A stretch of DNA of 64,000 bases from Planctomycetota bacterium (GCA_027493525.1 JAOSKN010000003.1:930001-994000); one strand, 5' to 3'; counted from the first letter of the stretch, positions 9,049 to 18,314 are shown. Notes: generated from the sequence alone by a model not told the origin. Numbers and translations are program-made.

Positions 9049-9750
9049 CTACATGATTCGAGTGAGGACCTTACCGATTTCTTCGGCCACCACTCCGGCC
9101 TTGAACGGCGTGCGGAGGAACCCCTGCGCGCCCAGTTCGAGCGCACGATCGCTGTCGGCGTCCTGAAGATCCTGGCTGGAGACGATGAGCATGGGGACGT
9201 TTTTGATATTCCGAGTCTTGCGAACCTTGTCCAAAAGCTTCCAGGGCTCGAATATCGAAGCCGTCACATTGACGATAAAAAGCGAAGGGTACAAGTCGGA
9301 GGCCTTAAGCAACGCATCGGAAGCGTTATGCGCCACGATCGGATCATGCCCTAAGCGCTCGATGGCGCCGACCAACTCCTTGATGTTGGCCTCGTCGTTG
9401 TCGATCACCATAATCCGCTTCTGGCCAAGGTTTTGGCGCGCGCGGATAAAGTTCTCCAGGTCGGCCACCTTGATCTTCCAATAGCCATTACTCAGTTTGG
9501 TCGCAGGCAGTCGGCGGTGGTAGATCCATTGTTTCACGGCCTCGCCGGTCACGTTCAGGATGCGCCCGGCCTCGTTTGGAGATAGATAGCGATCAGAAGG
9601 CGGCAACGCGGCCGGCGCCCGAATCCCGTAGTGGGCTGCCTCCTCGGCCACGATCATAGGTTCCATGCGTCGCCGGCGCCCGCGGCGCTTATCAGCACCT
9701 TTCGAGAGCCTGCCACGCCGCCCCGATTCCTGTGCTCGTTTCCTGGCCAT
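9049..9750 (-). CDS. HTH DNA-binding protein with pseudo-receiver domain
   Basis: 233 aa in three parts: an Arg/Lys-rich N-terminus (1-30); a MerR/excisionase-type helix-turn-helix at about 55-104 (LSPNEAGRILNVTGEAVKQW); and a CheY-like receiver at about 111-230. The acidic pocket (VIDNDE) is kept, but the phosphoacceptor Asp is replaced by Asn161 (LFIVNVT) and the conserved Lys by Thr214 (FLRTPF), so ordinary phosphorelay is unlikely. HTH-before-receiver order is the reverse of most response regulators. GAGG lies 7 bases before the ATG. An AT-rich 294-base region (9751-10044, with TATATATCATATA) lies upstream and probably holds its promoter. No cognate kinase is nearby. Confidence 0.75.
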   Translation of the reverse strand: MARKRAQESGRRGRLSKGADKRRGRRRRMEPMIVAEEAAHYGIRAPAALPPSDRYLSPNEAGRILNVTGEAVKQWIYHRRLPATKLSNGYWKIKVADLENFIRARQNLGQKRIMVIDNDEANIKELVGAIERLGHDPIVAHNASDALLKASDLYPSLFIVNVTASIFEPWKLLDKVRKTRNIKNVPMLIVSSQDLQDADSDRALELGAQGFLRTPFKAGVVAEEIGKVLTRIM

Positions 9751-10044
9751 GAATGTGCCTCGAAGCCGACTTCAGGCTTTCCGTTCTATCTACCCTGATT
9801 GCTAAGAAAATCCCAAATAGCCGTCTGTTTCATATTTGTCAACTGTCGAACAACACCCCACCAATACGAGAGTTGCTAAGATCCGAGCAAGTTTCATCCG
9901 TTTCATATATATCATATACATCACCCCGCACGAGCATAAAAAACGAGCGTGAGGATCGGAGATCCCGCGCTCTTCCATCTTATTACGTATGTGTCTAAAG
10001 GTCTACAAGCAAGCCGGAGAAAACCGCCCGGCTCCGGGAGGGAC

Positions 10045-10602
10045 TCAGCCGGTGATCTTGAAACTCATGCTGCTCCATTCGCGGCTAGGGGACTTCTCCG
10101 AGACGCCTTGCGACGAACGGGTGAGCACGCGCGCCATGAGCCGGGCCTGGTATTTGCCGGGCGGGAGGCGCTTGAGGGGAATGATCGCGGTGGGTTGCGT
10201 GAAGCCGGCCGTGGTGCGAATGCCGTCGCCTGGATCTTCGAAGTCACATTCGATCTCGACGACACGGCCGTTCATCCGGACCGAGCGGACTTCCAGGCCG
10301 TAGCCTCCGGAGCCGAAGACGCCGCGAAAGACGACGACGTTCATGCCTTGATCGTAGTTGAGCGCGTTCGGCGCGCGGTCGTTTTCCACAACCACGCTGC
10401 GGAGGCGGCGCAAGACGTCTGGCTCTTCGTGACCAGGGAGAAAGTACAGTTGGGTGGTCTTGCTCTTGTCCTGGAACCCGCGAATTCCGCTCGCGCGGCA
10501 GATGACCCCGTCTTCCCGATGCGGAATCTCAGGCAGGGGCGCGTCGGTCTTGCTGGACATCAGCACGAATCCGGCCAGTGCCCGACGAATCATCTTGACC
10601 AT
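10045..10602 (-). CDS. PrcB C-terminal-domain-like protein
   Basis: 185 aa. The middle (about 85-155) reads VVVFRGVFGSGGYGLEVRSV, then a beta strand pair and a TQPTAIIPLKRLPPGKYQAR end, which resembles the PrcB_C fold linked to protease complexes and found in many secreted or lipoprotein orphans. The N-terminus is only weakly hydrophobic and I see no convincing signal peptide. The start at 10602 is supported by AAGGGAG 6-7 bases upstream. It is isolated, with about 300-base gaps on both sides, and nothing in the context names a role. Family assignment tentative. Confidence 0.5.
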   Translation of the reverse strand: MVKMIRRALAGFVLMSSKTDAPLPEIPHREDGVICRASGIRGFQDKSKTTQLYFLPGHEEPDVLRRLRSVVVENDRAPNALNYDQGMNVVVFRGVFGSGGYGLEVRSVRMNGRVVEIECDFEDPGDGIRTTAGFTQPTAIIPLKRLPPGKYQARLMARVLTRSSQGVSEKSPSREWSSMSFKITG

Positions 10603-10927
10603 GCCCTGCTCCCTTGCCGCCTTACGCCCAGTTGCCGCCCCCAGTCTGCTTCCACTGTTCTAGACGCATGGCCTGCGCCAAGGTTCTCGGTATTTTGAAC
10701 TTTGCGCCTTGGGTTACGTCACCAAAGTTCTATTGGTTTCTTTTCAGAACTCCTTTCACGACCTGCCCCTGCAAAGTCCTCGCGGCTCAAGCCCATTCCC
10801 GTCTTGCGGTTAGGCGGGCGCAGGGGGTAAGCATTATGCATACGCCGCATGCAATCGGATGAGACCGCTCAAGCCGCGTCTGCTGCGAGATTTTACCGCT
10901 CCCTGACATCCCACCGGTGAGGCGCCC
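10603..10927. other. Intergenic region between divergent genes
   Basis: 325 bases with no gene I can support. It must carry the promoters of the PrcB-like gene (leftward) and the PhyH gene (rightward), but no clear -35/-10 pair or operator is visible. The part around 10690-10760 is more AT-rich than its flanks. Confidence 0.4.
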
Positions 10928-11686
10928 ATGCACGACCTTGATTCTCATGCCCAACGTCTGCGCACCCAGGGTTACACGGTGATCAAAGGCGTGCTGGACG
11001 CCGAGCAACTCCGGCAGGCGCGCGAGGCCCTGGATGAGGTCTTCCGGCATGAAGAGCCCATGGCACGCTCCCGCGGCTGGAAGAACGAGGTCTATCAGGT
11101 GGCCTATATGCTGCCTCAGAAGCATCCCCATTTCCGCCGCTTCGGGCTCAATCCACGCCTGTACCCCCTGATGCAGGAGCTGCTGGGGCGCGAATGCGTC
11201 ATGGCCAGCCTCAACGGACTGACCATGACCCCTGGAGGCAAGCCGCAGGGGCTCCACATCGACCAGTGGGAGACCGTCCCCGGCGCGGTGCTCTACATCA
11301 ATGCCTTGCACTGTCTCGACGACTTCAGGAAGGAGAACGGCTGCACACGACTGGTTCCTGGAAGCCAGGACCGACCCTTTCCCGGCCGCGATAAAATGGC
11401 AGCTCTGGAAAGTGAAGCCCTGCAAGTCGAAGCCGAGGCCGGCAGCGTGATCGCCTACAATGGCGGAGTCTGGCACGCCGGAAGCCAGAATCGCACGGAC
11501 CAGCCCCGCCGCGCCATTCACGCCTATTACAGCCGGAGTTGGGTTCGCCCGCAGTGGGACTTTCCCAAGAGCATCTCGCCAGAAGTCGCCGCAGAATTGG
11601 CCGAAGACGAAAAACGCCTCTTCGGCTTTTACGCCCAGCCCGGCTGGTATGACTGGCAGGCCGATCGGCAAGTGCGCGCGAGATAG
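10928..11686 (+). CDS. Phytanoyl-CoA dioxygenase (PhyH) family protein
   Basis: Non-heme Fe(II)/2-oxoglutarate oxygenase, 252 aa, the usual PhyH length. The iron triad is visible: His110 and Asp112 in LHIDQW, and His183 in VWHAGSQN; the 2-oxoglutarate-binding Arg follows in PRRAIHAYY at about 193. Residues 100-180 also show the family's ENGCTRLVPGSQ segment. PhyH enzymes hydroxylate varied small substrates; this one's substrate cannot be read from sequence. GAGG is 6-7 bases before the ATG. It is monocistronic, with no biosynthetic neighbours to suggest a pathway. Confidence 0.88.
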   Translation: MHDLDSHAQRLRTQGYTVIKGVLDAEQLRQAREALDEVFRHEEPMARSRGWKNEVYQVAYMLPQKHPHFRRFGLNPRLYPLMQELLGRECVMASLNGLTMTPGGKPQGLHIDQWETVPGAVLYINALHCLDDFRKENGCTRLVPGSQDRPFPGRDKMAALESEALQVEAEAGSVIAYNGGVWHAGSQNRTDQPRRAIHAYYSRSWVRPQWDFPKSISPEVAAELAEDEKRLFGFYAQPGWYDWQADRQVRAR

Positions 11687-11937
11687 TTGTGCCGCCGGTA
11701 CGCTCGGGCATCCCGCACTTGTGCGCGACGAGTATTATTCTGGACCGGAAGCAACCCTACCCCCTAACCTGTTCATCCAAAAACTGTTACAAGTTCAAGC
11801 CAAGCCTGACTTGATCCAACCAATTTCTAGCGATTGAACGACATTCTGGTAAACTCTTAGCTTCATTCTGAACGGATAGGATCTGATCTGAATCGGATCA
11901 AGTTGTGGTTTGCCCCGAATTGAGGAGACTACCCCCG

Positions 11938-13191
11938 ATGTGCACCGCCCGCGTCCATGCTTTCATCTCTGGAGTACTGCTGCTTGCCTTAGCGTGCCTC
12001 GCGCCTTGCGCGCCCGCCACGGCCAGCGAGGACTCCGGCGTTTCGGCTCGTTGCTGTGATCCGTTCCTCGAAATCGGCGACGGGATGGTCCTTCACACTC
12101 TGGATTACACGTTGAACTGGCCCAAGTCGCCCGGCGAGGACAGCTTCTCGGCCACCGGCTACATCAATCTGGTTGACGTGATCGCGCAGTACCTGGGATT
12201 GTTCGGAGGCAATGGCCTTCAGCGAGATGTTGAGTTCGACCCGCCGCTGGTGCTCCTGGACCTGTTTCTCGATTTCCCCGTCGGCGTGCAACTGGACGGC
12301 AATGCCTTCTTCCCTAACCCCACGCCGGTCAGCGCGACGGCCAAGAAAATCGTCTGGCGCAGCCAGCCGGGCGAGAGCCCGTTCGTGCAGATTACACTCG
12401 ATCCGTCCTCGGGCTATTTCACGGTCAATGTATTGCACGCGGACCTGACCGGCGGCGACTGGCTCAAGCGCCGCAAAGGCGGCTCCTTCGGCGGACTTAA
12501 CGGCGCGTTCCAGAACGAGACGGTCGAGACGAACTTCTGCCTGTTTCTCGATCCGTTCTACGAGGCCTGCGTCGAGTTCCTGACCCGCTACAACCAGCGC
12601 GCCGAAGGCCAGACGGGCAGGGGCAGCTTCCGCCTGGGCCGTGACCCGATCGCCTTCGATGAAGACATCGCCCTGTACTTCCCCGAGAACGTGAAGATCA
12701 CCCAGCGCCGCCGGGGCGATGGATTCGAGCAGAAAGTGGATGCCAGCGGGGTTTTCGCGCCCCTGTTTCGGGGTGAGGCGCTCAAGCGCCAAATCGGCGA
12801 GGACCTCGTCACGTTCGAAGCCGGCTGCTTCAGCGAGTCCGTCCCCGAGGATCTCTTCGTCGAACGCCCCGCGGGCGTGTTTACCTATCGGAAGCCTCGT
12901 GGCGGCGAGCCGGGGGTGGCCTTCTTCCAGTTCAACTTCATCAGGGGCACCTTCACGGTCAGGACCGACTTCCTGCCGGAAGGCTGGCTCGATCTGCCGG
13001 CCGTACAAAGCCCGGCTAACGACGGGAGGCGCTTCCTGCTCCTGCCTCTCAACATCATCTTCGAGGATGTGGGCGAATTCGGCTTCCTGGCCCTGCTGGG
13101 CCGGAACGGGACGACATTCCAGACCGGCGCGACCTCCGTGGTCATGACGCCGCTGGAGGAGTTCGAAGGGCTCGGCGAAATAGGAGAATAA
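11938..13191 (+). CDS. Secreted protein of unknown family, paralog 1
   Basis: 417 aa with a signal peptide ending ATASEDSGV. The mature part is all-beta in character and rich in aromatic and acidic residues. Two halves look related: the N half (VLHTLDYTLNW, DSFSATGYINL, then SGYFTVNV) and the C half (VKITQRRRGDGF, then RGTFTVRTDF). It ends GRNGTTFQTGATSVVMTPL. The next gene is a full-length paralog. ATG 11938 is chosen because GAGGAG sits 10 bases upstream and the signal peptide starts there; a GTG at 11905 lies before that RBS. The 250 bases upstream contain tandem GATCT copies near 11880-11900. No function recognised. Confidence 0.75.
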   Translation: MCTARVHAFISGVLLLALACLAPCAPATASEDSGVSARCCDPFLEIGDGMVLHTLDYTLNWPKSPGEDSFSATGYINLVDVIAQYLGLFGGNGLQRDVEFDPPLVLLDLFLDFPVGVQLDGNAFFPNPTPVSATAKKIVWRSQPGESPFVQITLDPSSGYFTVNVLHADLTGGDWLKRRKGGSFGGLNGAFQNETVETNFCLFLDPFYEACVEFLTRYNQRAEGQTGRGSFRLGRDPIAFDEDIALYFPENVKITQRRRGDGFEQKVDASGVFAPLFRGEALKRQIGEDLVTFEAGCFSESVPEDLFVERPAGVFTYRKPRGGEPGVAFFQFNFIRGTFTVRTDFLPEGWLDLPAVQSPANDGRRFLLLPLNIIFEDVGEFGFLALLGRNGTTFQTGATSVVMTPLEEFEGLGEIGE

Positions 13192-13278
13192 CGCCTGGCG
13201 CCAGGCCGGCGCCTGCCTCCGGAATTCGACCTGATGAGTGGAACGATGGGAAGCCTCAAGGGCTTGGGAGCTTGTGCT

Positions 13279-14511
13279 ATGCGCGGATTCATGGGCGTGC
13301 TCGGTTCGCTTGCGCTGCTGTGCGCCTTTTCCCTCGCGCCGGCCGTAACGGCCAGCGAGGATTCAGGCGTCGAAGCCCGCATCGGTTGCTCGTTCGTCGA
13401 GTCCGAGATCGGCGACAGCATGATCCTGCACCGGCTCGACTACACGCTCAACTGGCCCAAGAATCCCGGCGGAGACAGCTTCACCGCAACCGGCTACGTC
13501 AACTTGGCCAAGCTGATTGACGACTTCGGCGGCGGCCAGCAGTTGCAGCGCGGGGTCGGCTTCGACCCGCCGCTCGTCCTGATGGACCTGTTCCTGGACA
13601 ACGTGGTGGGCGTTTCCCTGCAGGGCGTGGAGTTCTACCCCGCCGAGGCGCCCATCAACGCGACCGTGAATGGCGTCACCTGGCAGAGCGTGCCCGGCGA
13701 CGACACTTTCATCCGCCTGACCATCAGCCCCTCTACCGGATTCTTCAGCGTCACCGTCCGCAATGCCAACCTGGCCAACGGAGGCGTGGGACTCAAGCGC
13801 TGTGGCAGCGGCTTCAGCCAGGATCTCAACGACGCCCTCAAGAACGTTCAGGTGGACGCCGGATTCGAACTGCTCTTTCCCGAATACTCCATCGCCTCGG
13901 TGGAGTTCCTCTCGGTCTACAACCAGTCCCGGCCCGACGCCGTCGGGCGCGGCCAGTTCCGGCTCGGCCGGGATTCCATCTTTGAGACCTCCGAATGCTG
14001 CGACTTCGACCCGATCGTCTTCTTCGTCGAGCACCTCAGCATCCAGCAGCGCCGCTCGGGCGACGGTTACGCGCAGAAGGCCACCGTCCGCGCCGCGTAC
14101 GACGAGAGCCTTACCGTGGCCCTGAAGCGCAACGGGGGACAGGACATCTTTGTCTCCATCGGCGGCTATACCGAAGCGATCCCCAGGGACAGCTTCAGGG
14201 AGACCCCAGGCCGGCTCATCCTGACCTATACCAAGCCCCGAGGCGCCCCGCCCGGCATCGCGTTCATGCAGCTCAACTTCGAAACCGGGATCATGACCAT
14301 CCGCACGGACTTCCTGCCCGACGACGCGTTCTGCGTAGATCCGGTAGAGGATGCCAAGAACGAGCAGCGGCACTACCTGGTGATCCCGGTGGTCATCGAG
14401 TTGGAAGGCGAGTACCTGAATGGCTTTCAGACGCTGGTCGGCCGCCGCGGCACGACCTTCCAGACCGGCGCGCCGTCGGTCGTGCTTACGCCCCTGCTGG
14501 TCGTGAAATAG
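13279..14511 (+). CDS. Secreted protein of unknown family, paralog 2
   Basis: 410 aa, colinear with the preceding gene: same signal-peptide end and mature start (TASEDSGV), same LDYTLNWPKNPGGDSFTATG segment, FDPPLVLMDLFLD, GRGQFRLGRDSI, and same ending GRRGTTFQTGAPSVVLTPL. This is a diverged tandem duplicate. ATG 13279 is favoured: the signal peptide begins there, GGGAG is 8 bases upstream, and it aligns with the paralog's start; in-frame ATGs at 13234 and 13246 are alternatives. The gap to paralog 1 is short and contains the palindrome CCTGGCGCCAGG. Both are likely exported structural or binding proteins, which is inference. Confidence 0.75.
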   Translation: MRGFMGVLGSLALLCAFSLAPAVTASEDSGVEARIGCSFVESEIGDSMILHRLDYTLNWPKNPGGDSFTATGYVNLAKLIDDFGGGQQLQRGVGFDPPLVLMDLFLDNVVGVSLQGVEFYPAEAPINATVNGVTWQSVPGDDTFIRLTISPSTGFFSVTVRNANLANGGVGLKRCGSGFSQDLNDALKNVQVDAGFELLFPEYSIASVEFLSVYNQSRPDAVGRGQFRLGRDSIFETSECCDFDPIVFFVEHLSIQQRRSGDGYAQKATVRAAYDESLTVALKRNGGQDIFVSIGGYTEAIPRDSFRETPGRLILTYTKPRGAPPGIAFMQLNFETGIMTIRTDFLPDDAFCVDPVEDAKNEQRHYLVIPVVIELEGEYLNGFQTLVGRRGTTFQTGAPSVVLTPLLVVK

Positions 14512-14526
14512 GTCCTCGAACGGCGG

Positions 14527-15111
14527 CTATTCGGAATCGGCCGGCTCGCGCGCCTCGGCGGCGCGCGGGTCCGGCGACTCCTTCCACTCCTCCATCGAGA
14601 CCCGCAGCCGCTGCTTCATCTCGTCGAGCGCGCCGTCCGGGAGCAGCCGCGCGCCGGCCTGCGCCAGCGGCGGGACCAGCCGCGAGCTTTGCCAGACCTG
14701 CTCCTGCGGCCAGAGCGTGACGGCCGCTGCCGCCAGCACCAGCGCGATGACCCCGCCCTTCAGCGCCCCAAAGATCCCGCCCAGGATGCGGTCGTGCCCG
14801 CGCCGGACCTCGCGCTCCTTGGGCGGCAGCCCGGTCTCCGACTGCTGTTCGGCCCAGGTCGCGGCGATCCGCAGCGCCAGGCAGACCACCCCGGCCACGA
14901 AGAGGAACCCGACCAGTTTGGCGTGGAAGGCGCTTCCCGTCACCGTGCCCAGCAGCCGCGCACCCAGGGCCGGCGCGAGCGCCGTGCCCAGCAGCACGCC
15001 GAAACCCACCGAGGCCATCGCCACCGCCTGCCACATCAGCCCGCTGCGCCAGCCCATCCAGGCCTGAAAGAGCAGGAACGCGACAAGCAGAATGTCGGTG
15101 AGCATGCCCAC
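14527..15111 (-). CDS. CvpA family membrane protein
   Basis: 194 aa with four hydrophobic helices (about 5-25, 30-50, 65-82, 105-130) and a polar C-terminal tail, the CvpA layout. The family signature is seen in GWRSGLMWQAVAMASVGFGV and in GGIFGALKGGVIALVLAA. CvpA homologs support cell-envelope integrity and, in E. coli, colicin V export; the exact role here is unknown. The start is GTG 15111 (GGGGGG 7 bases upstream) or ATG 15105 two codons later. It is the last gene of a probable mqnA-truA-cvpA unit, 57 bases after truA. Confidence 0.78.
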   Translation of the reverse strand: MGMLTDILLVAFLLFQAWMGWRSGLMWQAVAMASVGFGVLLGTALAPALGARLLGTVTGSAFHAKLVGFLFVAGVVCLALRIAATWAEQQSETGLPPKEREVRRGHDRILGGIFGALKGGVIALVLAAAAVTLWPQEQVWQSSRLVPPLAQAGARLLPDGALDEMKQRLRVSMEEWKESPDPRAAEAREPADSE

Positions 15112-15168
15112 GGATGCGCCCCCCTGGCCGACCGGTACAGGGGGTATCGGGCGCGCAGCCGCCGCGGC

Positions 15169-16023
15169 TCAGGAAATCTCGTGAGGGCTTGGGCTTGCGC
15201 CGGATTCGGGCGCGTAAAAGACCCGCATCAGGCAGAGGCCTTTCGCTGGCGCGGTGGGCCCGGCATTCCGGCGCTCACGCGAGGCCAGCACCTCTCCGAT
15301 CCATGCCGGCGGATGCCTCCCCCGCCCGACCTCCACCAGCGTGCCCACCATGGTGCGAACCATCTTGTAGAGAAATCCGCCGCCCTCGACGTCCACTTCC
15401 AGTTCCAGCGGGTCGGCCGAGGAAACGCGGACCTCCACGCGCCGGATCTCGCGGACGGTCTGGAGCGGCGCTTGTCCCTGCTCTTTCCGCAGTTCTTGCG
15501 CGTTGGCCAGGTCGGTCACGAAAGCCGAAAAGTCATGCGTCCCCGCGAAGCCGCGCGCGGCCTCGGCCATCTTCGCCGGATCGAGCGCGAAGCGGACGTG
15601 CCAGTGGGTGCGCCGGCGCAGGGCGGAGCGGTCCGCACAGGCATGGATGCGGTAGCGGTAGAGTTTGCCCCGGGACGCATGCCGTGCGTGGAACTCGGGG
15701 CCGACTTCCACCGCCTCCCGCGCGCTGACATCGGGGGGCAGGACGCCGTTGAGCGCGCGCACGAGCCGCTCGACGGGCAGCGCGGGTTCGTCGGGCAAAT
15801 CCACGTGCGCGACCTGGCCCGCGGCGTGGACGCCCACGTCGGTGCGGCTCGCGCCGTGGACGCGCAGCGTCTGCCCGGTGAGCGCGCGCAGCGCCGCCTC
15901 GACCTCGTCCTGGACCGTGCGCACGGCCCCGGGAACGTCCGCGCCCGGCTCCGCGCGCTGGCTCTGCCAGCCGTGAAAGTCCGTGCCGTCGTACTCCAGC
16001 GTCAGCTTGATCCGCCGCGGCAT
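15169..16023 (-). CDS. truA: tRNA pseudouridine synthase A
   Basis: Converts uridines 38-40 of the tRNA anticodon arm to pseudouridine. 284 aa. The N-terminal RIKLTLEYDGTDFHGWQSQ and the catalytic motif GASRTDVGVHA (nucleophilic Asp near residue 63) are textbook TruA. The second domain shows FLYKMVRTMVGTLVEVGRG. There is a small acidic insertion around residues 24-33. The ATG has a strong GGAGGGAG about 9 bases upstream. It stands 51 bases after mqnA on the same strand, so co-transcription is likely. Confidence 0.95.
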   Translation of the reverse strand: MPRRIKLTLEYDGTDFHGWQSQRAEPGADVPGAVRTVQDEVEAALRALTGQTLRVHGASRTDVGVHAAGQVAHVDLPDEPALPVERLVRALNGVLPPDVSAREAVEVGPEFHARHASRGKLYRYRIHACADRSALRRRTHWHVRFALDPAKMAEAARGFAGTHDFSAFVTDLANAQELRKEQGQAPLQTVREIRRVEVRVSSADPLELEVDVEGGGFLYKMVRTMVGTLVEVGRGRHPPAWIGEVLASRERRNAGPTAPAKGLCLMRVFYAPESGASPSPHEIS

Positions 16024-16074
16024 CCGCGCGCATCTCCCTCCGATGGACCGGCCGCCGACTTCCGGCGGCAGGTC

Positions 16075-16926
16075 TTATCCTCCATAAAACCGCAGCGTTC
16101 GCGCCCGCGCCAGACCGTGCCGCTCGAGATAGTCCGCGAACCGCTCCAGCCCCGCCTGCTCCTCGGGACCCAAACCGTAGTGGACGATACGCGCGACGTA
16201 CGCCTTGGCGCGCTCCAGACCGATCCCGGCCTCGGCGTGCCAGGCCGCGGCGACCTCGTCCGAACGGCGCAGGCCCTCGTCGCGTACGGCCTGGAGCCAG
16301 CGTTCTGCCCCGCGCAGATCCGCGCCCTCCCGCACCAGCCACGCGGCGAAGACGAAGGGCAAACCGGTCAGCGCGTCCCAGAGCTTCAACAGGTCGCAAG
16401 CCTCGTATCCGGGATCCTGGAAGGCCAGCGCGGGGTCGCCGATAAGGAGAAAGCCGTCCAGGTCCGCCCGCGCCCGCGGATTCTCGCCGGGCGCGAGCGC
16501 GACGTATTCCGGCGCCAGCCCCAACCGCTCGCGCAGCACGATCCGCAGGAGCGCGTTGGTCGTCTCGCTGGAGGGATCCAGGCCGATCCGCTTCGCGCGC
16601 GCCAGCGGCACGCGGTGAAAGAGCTGGATGCTCCACATCTCCCCGCGCCCCGTCACGGAGAGGCCCGGGACGAGCGAGTAGCCCGGATGGCGGAAGAATT
16701 CGACGCTGCTGACGAGCGCCACGTCCAGCGCGCCGGCCGCCAGGCGCCTGGCCAGCAGGCTCGGCGGCTCGAGTATCAGCGTATACGGCACGGGGTTCCC
16801 GTCCGCGCCGGCGAACGTACCGCGCGAGGCGAGGTTCCAGATCAGGACCTTGCTGTTTAGGTACGGCACGCAACCCAGACGCAGGGGCGCGCCGGATGCG
16901 GGCGCGGTATTTCCGTTTGAGGCCAA
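16075..16926 (-). CDS. mqnA: Chorismate dehydratase MqnA (futalosine menaquinone pathway)
   Basis: First step of the futalosine route to menaquinone: chorismate to 3-enolpyruvylbenzoate. 283 aa with a periplasmic-binding-protein-like fold. Family motifs: LGCVPYLNSKVLIW at the N-terminus, LVSSVEFFRHP, GLDPSSETTNALLRI, LIGDPALAFQ and LTGLPFVFAAWLV. The start is a TTG at 16926 with GGGGAA 7 bases upstream; no in-frame ATG exists before the conserved VPYLNS. Its presence implies respiration on menaquinone without the classical men genes; no other mqn gene lies in the window. It probably leads the mqnA-truA-cvpA unit. Confidence 0.92.
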   Translation of the reverse strand: MASNGNTAPASGAPLRLGCVPYLNSKVLIWNLASRGTFAGADGNPVPYTLILEPPSLLARRLAAGALDVALVSSVEFFRHPGYSLVPGLSVTGRGEMWSIQLFHRVPLARAKRIGLDPSSETTNALLRIVLRERLGLAPEYVALAPGENPRARADLDGFLLIGDPALAFQDPGYEACDLLKLWDALTGLPFVFAAWLVREGADLRGAERWLQAVRDEGLRRSDEVAAAWHAEAGIGLERAKAYVARIVHYGLGPEEQAGLERFADYLERHGLARARTLRFYGG

Positions 16927-17090
16927 GGTGCGTTTCCCCGGGGCAAACCCGGGTTATAGCCGCTTGGCGGTGGGTTCCTAGTTCCGGGTCGGCGGTGTTC
17001 CGTGCCACGGGTCGGCGCGGCCGCCCCGTGCTGCGCGGCAAGGCCAAGGCCCGCGCCGCGTTGGCGATACGCAACGCGTAGTGCCTACGC

Positions 17091-17936
17091 CTAACTCTCC
17101 GCCGGGACCGCCTTCGTCCGCACGCTGTCGCCGGGGAGGCCCTCGGCGATGCGCTTCAGGCGCGCGGACTCGGGCTTGTGGCGCAAGCGCTTGCCGTCGG
17201 CGCTGAAGATACGCGGCGTGTAGAGGCCCAGCTTGGCAAGCCGGAACTGCAGCGAGACGCCCAGGCAGCCCAGGCCGTACTTGCAGGAGCGCAGGAAGTT
17301 GATCGAGGAGGCCTCCTCGAAGTACTTCGTCGGACAGGAGATCTCGCCCACCTTCCAGCCGAAGTAAAGCACCTGGCTGAGCATCTGGTTGTCGAAGACG
17401 AAGTCGTCCGAATTTTCCTCCAGCGGGAGGTTCAGCAGGACCTCGCGGCTGAAGGCGCGGTAGCCGGTGTGGTACTCCGAAAGCTTCGCGGCGGTAAAAA
17501 CATTCTGCGTCGCGGTGAGGAACCGGTTGGCGACGTACTTGTAGAAGGGCATTCCGCCCTTCAGCGCGCCGCCGGAAAGGATCCGGCTGCCCAGCACGAC
17601 GTCGTAGACGCCGTTGGCGATCATCGTCACCATCGCCTCGGCCAGCAGCGGCGTGTACTGGTAATCGGGGTGGATCATGATCGCGATGTCGGCGCCGAGG
17701 TCCAGCGCGGTGGTGTAGCAGGTCTTCTGGTTGCCGCCGTAACCGCGATTCTTCTCATGGACCACGACGTGCAGGCCCAGTTCGCGGGCCTTGTCCACCG
17801 TGCGGTCGCGGGAGCAGTCGTCCACGAGCACGATCTCGTCGATCAGTTGGCGGTTGACCTCGCCCACGGTCCGTTCGAGGGTCTTCTCGGCGTTGTAGGC
17901 CGGCATCACCGCTACGATCTTCTGGCCTTTGAACAT
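17091..17936 (-). CDS. Family 2 glycosyltransferase (polyprenyl-phosphate type)
   Basis: 281 aa GT-A enzyme. The N-terminus VMPAYNAEKTL, the VDDCSRDRT motif and the DXD-like region (MIHPDYQY, about residue 93) match the dolichyl/undecaprenyl-phosphate sugar transferase subgroup of GT2. YHTGYRAFSR and NSDDFVFDNQ mark the acceptor side. No C-terminal TM segments are present, so it is the soluble catalytic type. GGAG lies upstream of the ATG. Sugar donor and acceptor are unknown. It is separated from mqnA by 164 bases and preceded by an AT-rich region. Confidence 0.85.
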   Translation of the reverse strand: MFKGQKIVAVMPAYNAEKTLERTVGEVNRQLIDEIVLVDDCSRDRTVDKARELGLHVVVHEKNRGYGGNQKTCYTTALDLGADIAIMIHPDYQYTPLLAEAMVTMIANGVYDVVLGSRILSGGALKGGMPFYKYVANRFLTATQNVFTAAKLSEYHTGYRAFSREVLLNLPLEENSDDFVFDNQMLSQVLYFGWKVGEISCPTKYFEEASSINFLRSCKYGLGCLGVSLQFRLAKLGLYTPRIFSADGKRLRHKPESARLKRIAEGLPGDSVRTKAVPAES

Positions 17937-18314
17937 ACGCCATTCTCCAACATGCCGCTCCAGGCCGGCAAGCGGTTAATCTCGCACTATCTAGGTGCCT
18001 CCAAGGTGGGAAGCTCGGACGGAATTATGCTCCATTGCCATTTTGGCATGGCGCTGCAATACACGCCAACAGGCATATTATTGCACCGTTATCCCATGGA
18101 TGCAGGGGAGTACAAATGATGTCATCGTTTAATTATCGAACACTTCATGTAAAAATCCAACGGAATAATTCTTTCGTATTGCCACCTACTTCAAATAGTT
18201 ACACTCGAAGTTCAACCGCGGCATGGAGTAATCCTCGAGAAGGCGTACTATTTGCGTATGTTTCAGACGAGGAGGGGAGAATGACCACCGGGGTAGTGGA
18301 ATTGAGGTCTTGGC
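17937..18314. other. AT-rich intergenic region
   Basis: 378 bases that are clearly more AT-rich than the rest of the window, especially 18040-18270. Short open frames here show no recognisable protein. The region lies between the start of the GT2 gene (leftward) and the start of a small XRE regulator (rightward), so it should hold both promoters. The composition shift, together with the small HTH gene, could mark a remnant of acquired DNA. Confidence 0.45.

Noticed and set aside
9753..9998. An 81-codon plus-strand frame
   Set aside because: No start context and no domain; more likely the promoter region of the HTH/pseudo-receiver gene.
14689..16860. A 723-codon plus-strand frame
   Set aside because: Antisense to cvpA, truA and mqnA; composition typical of a shadow frame.
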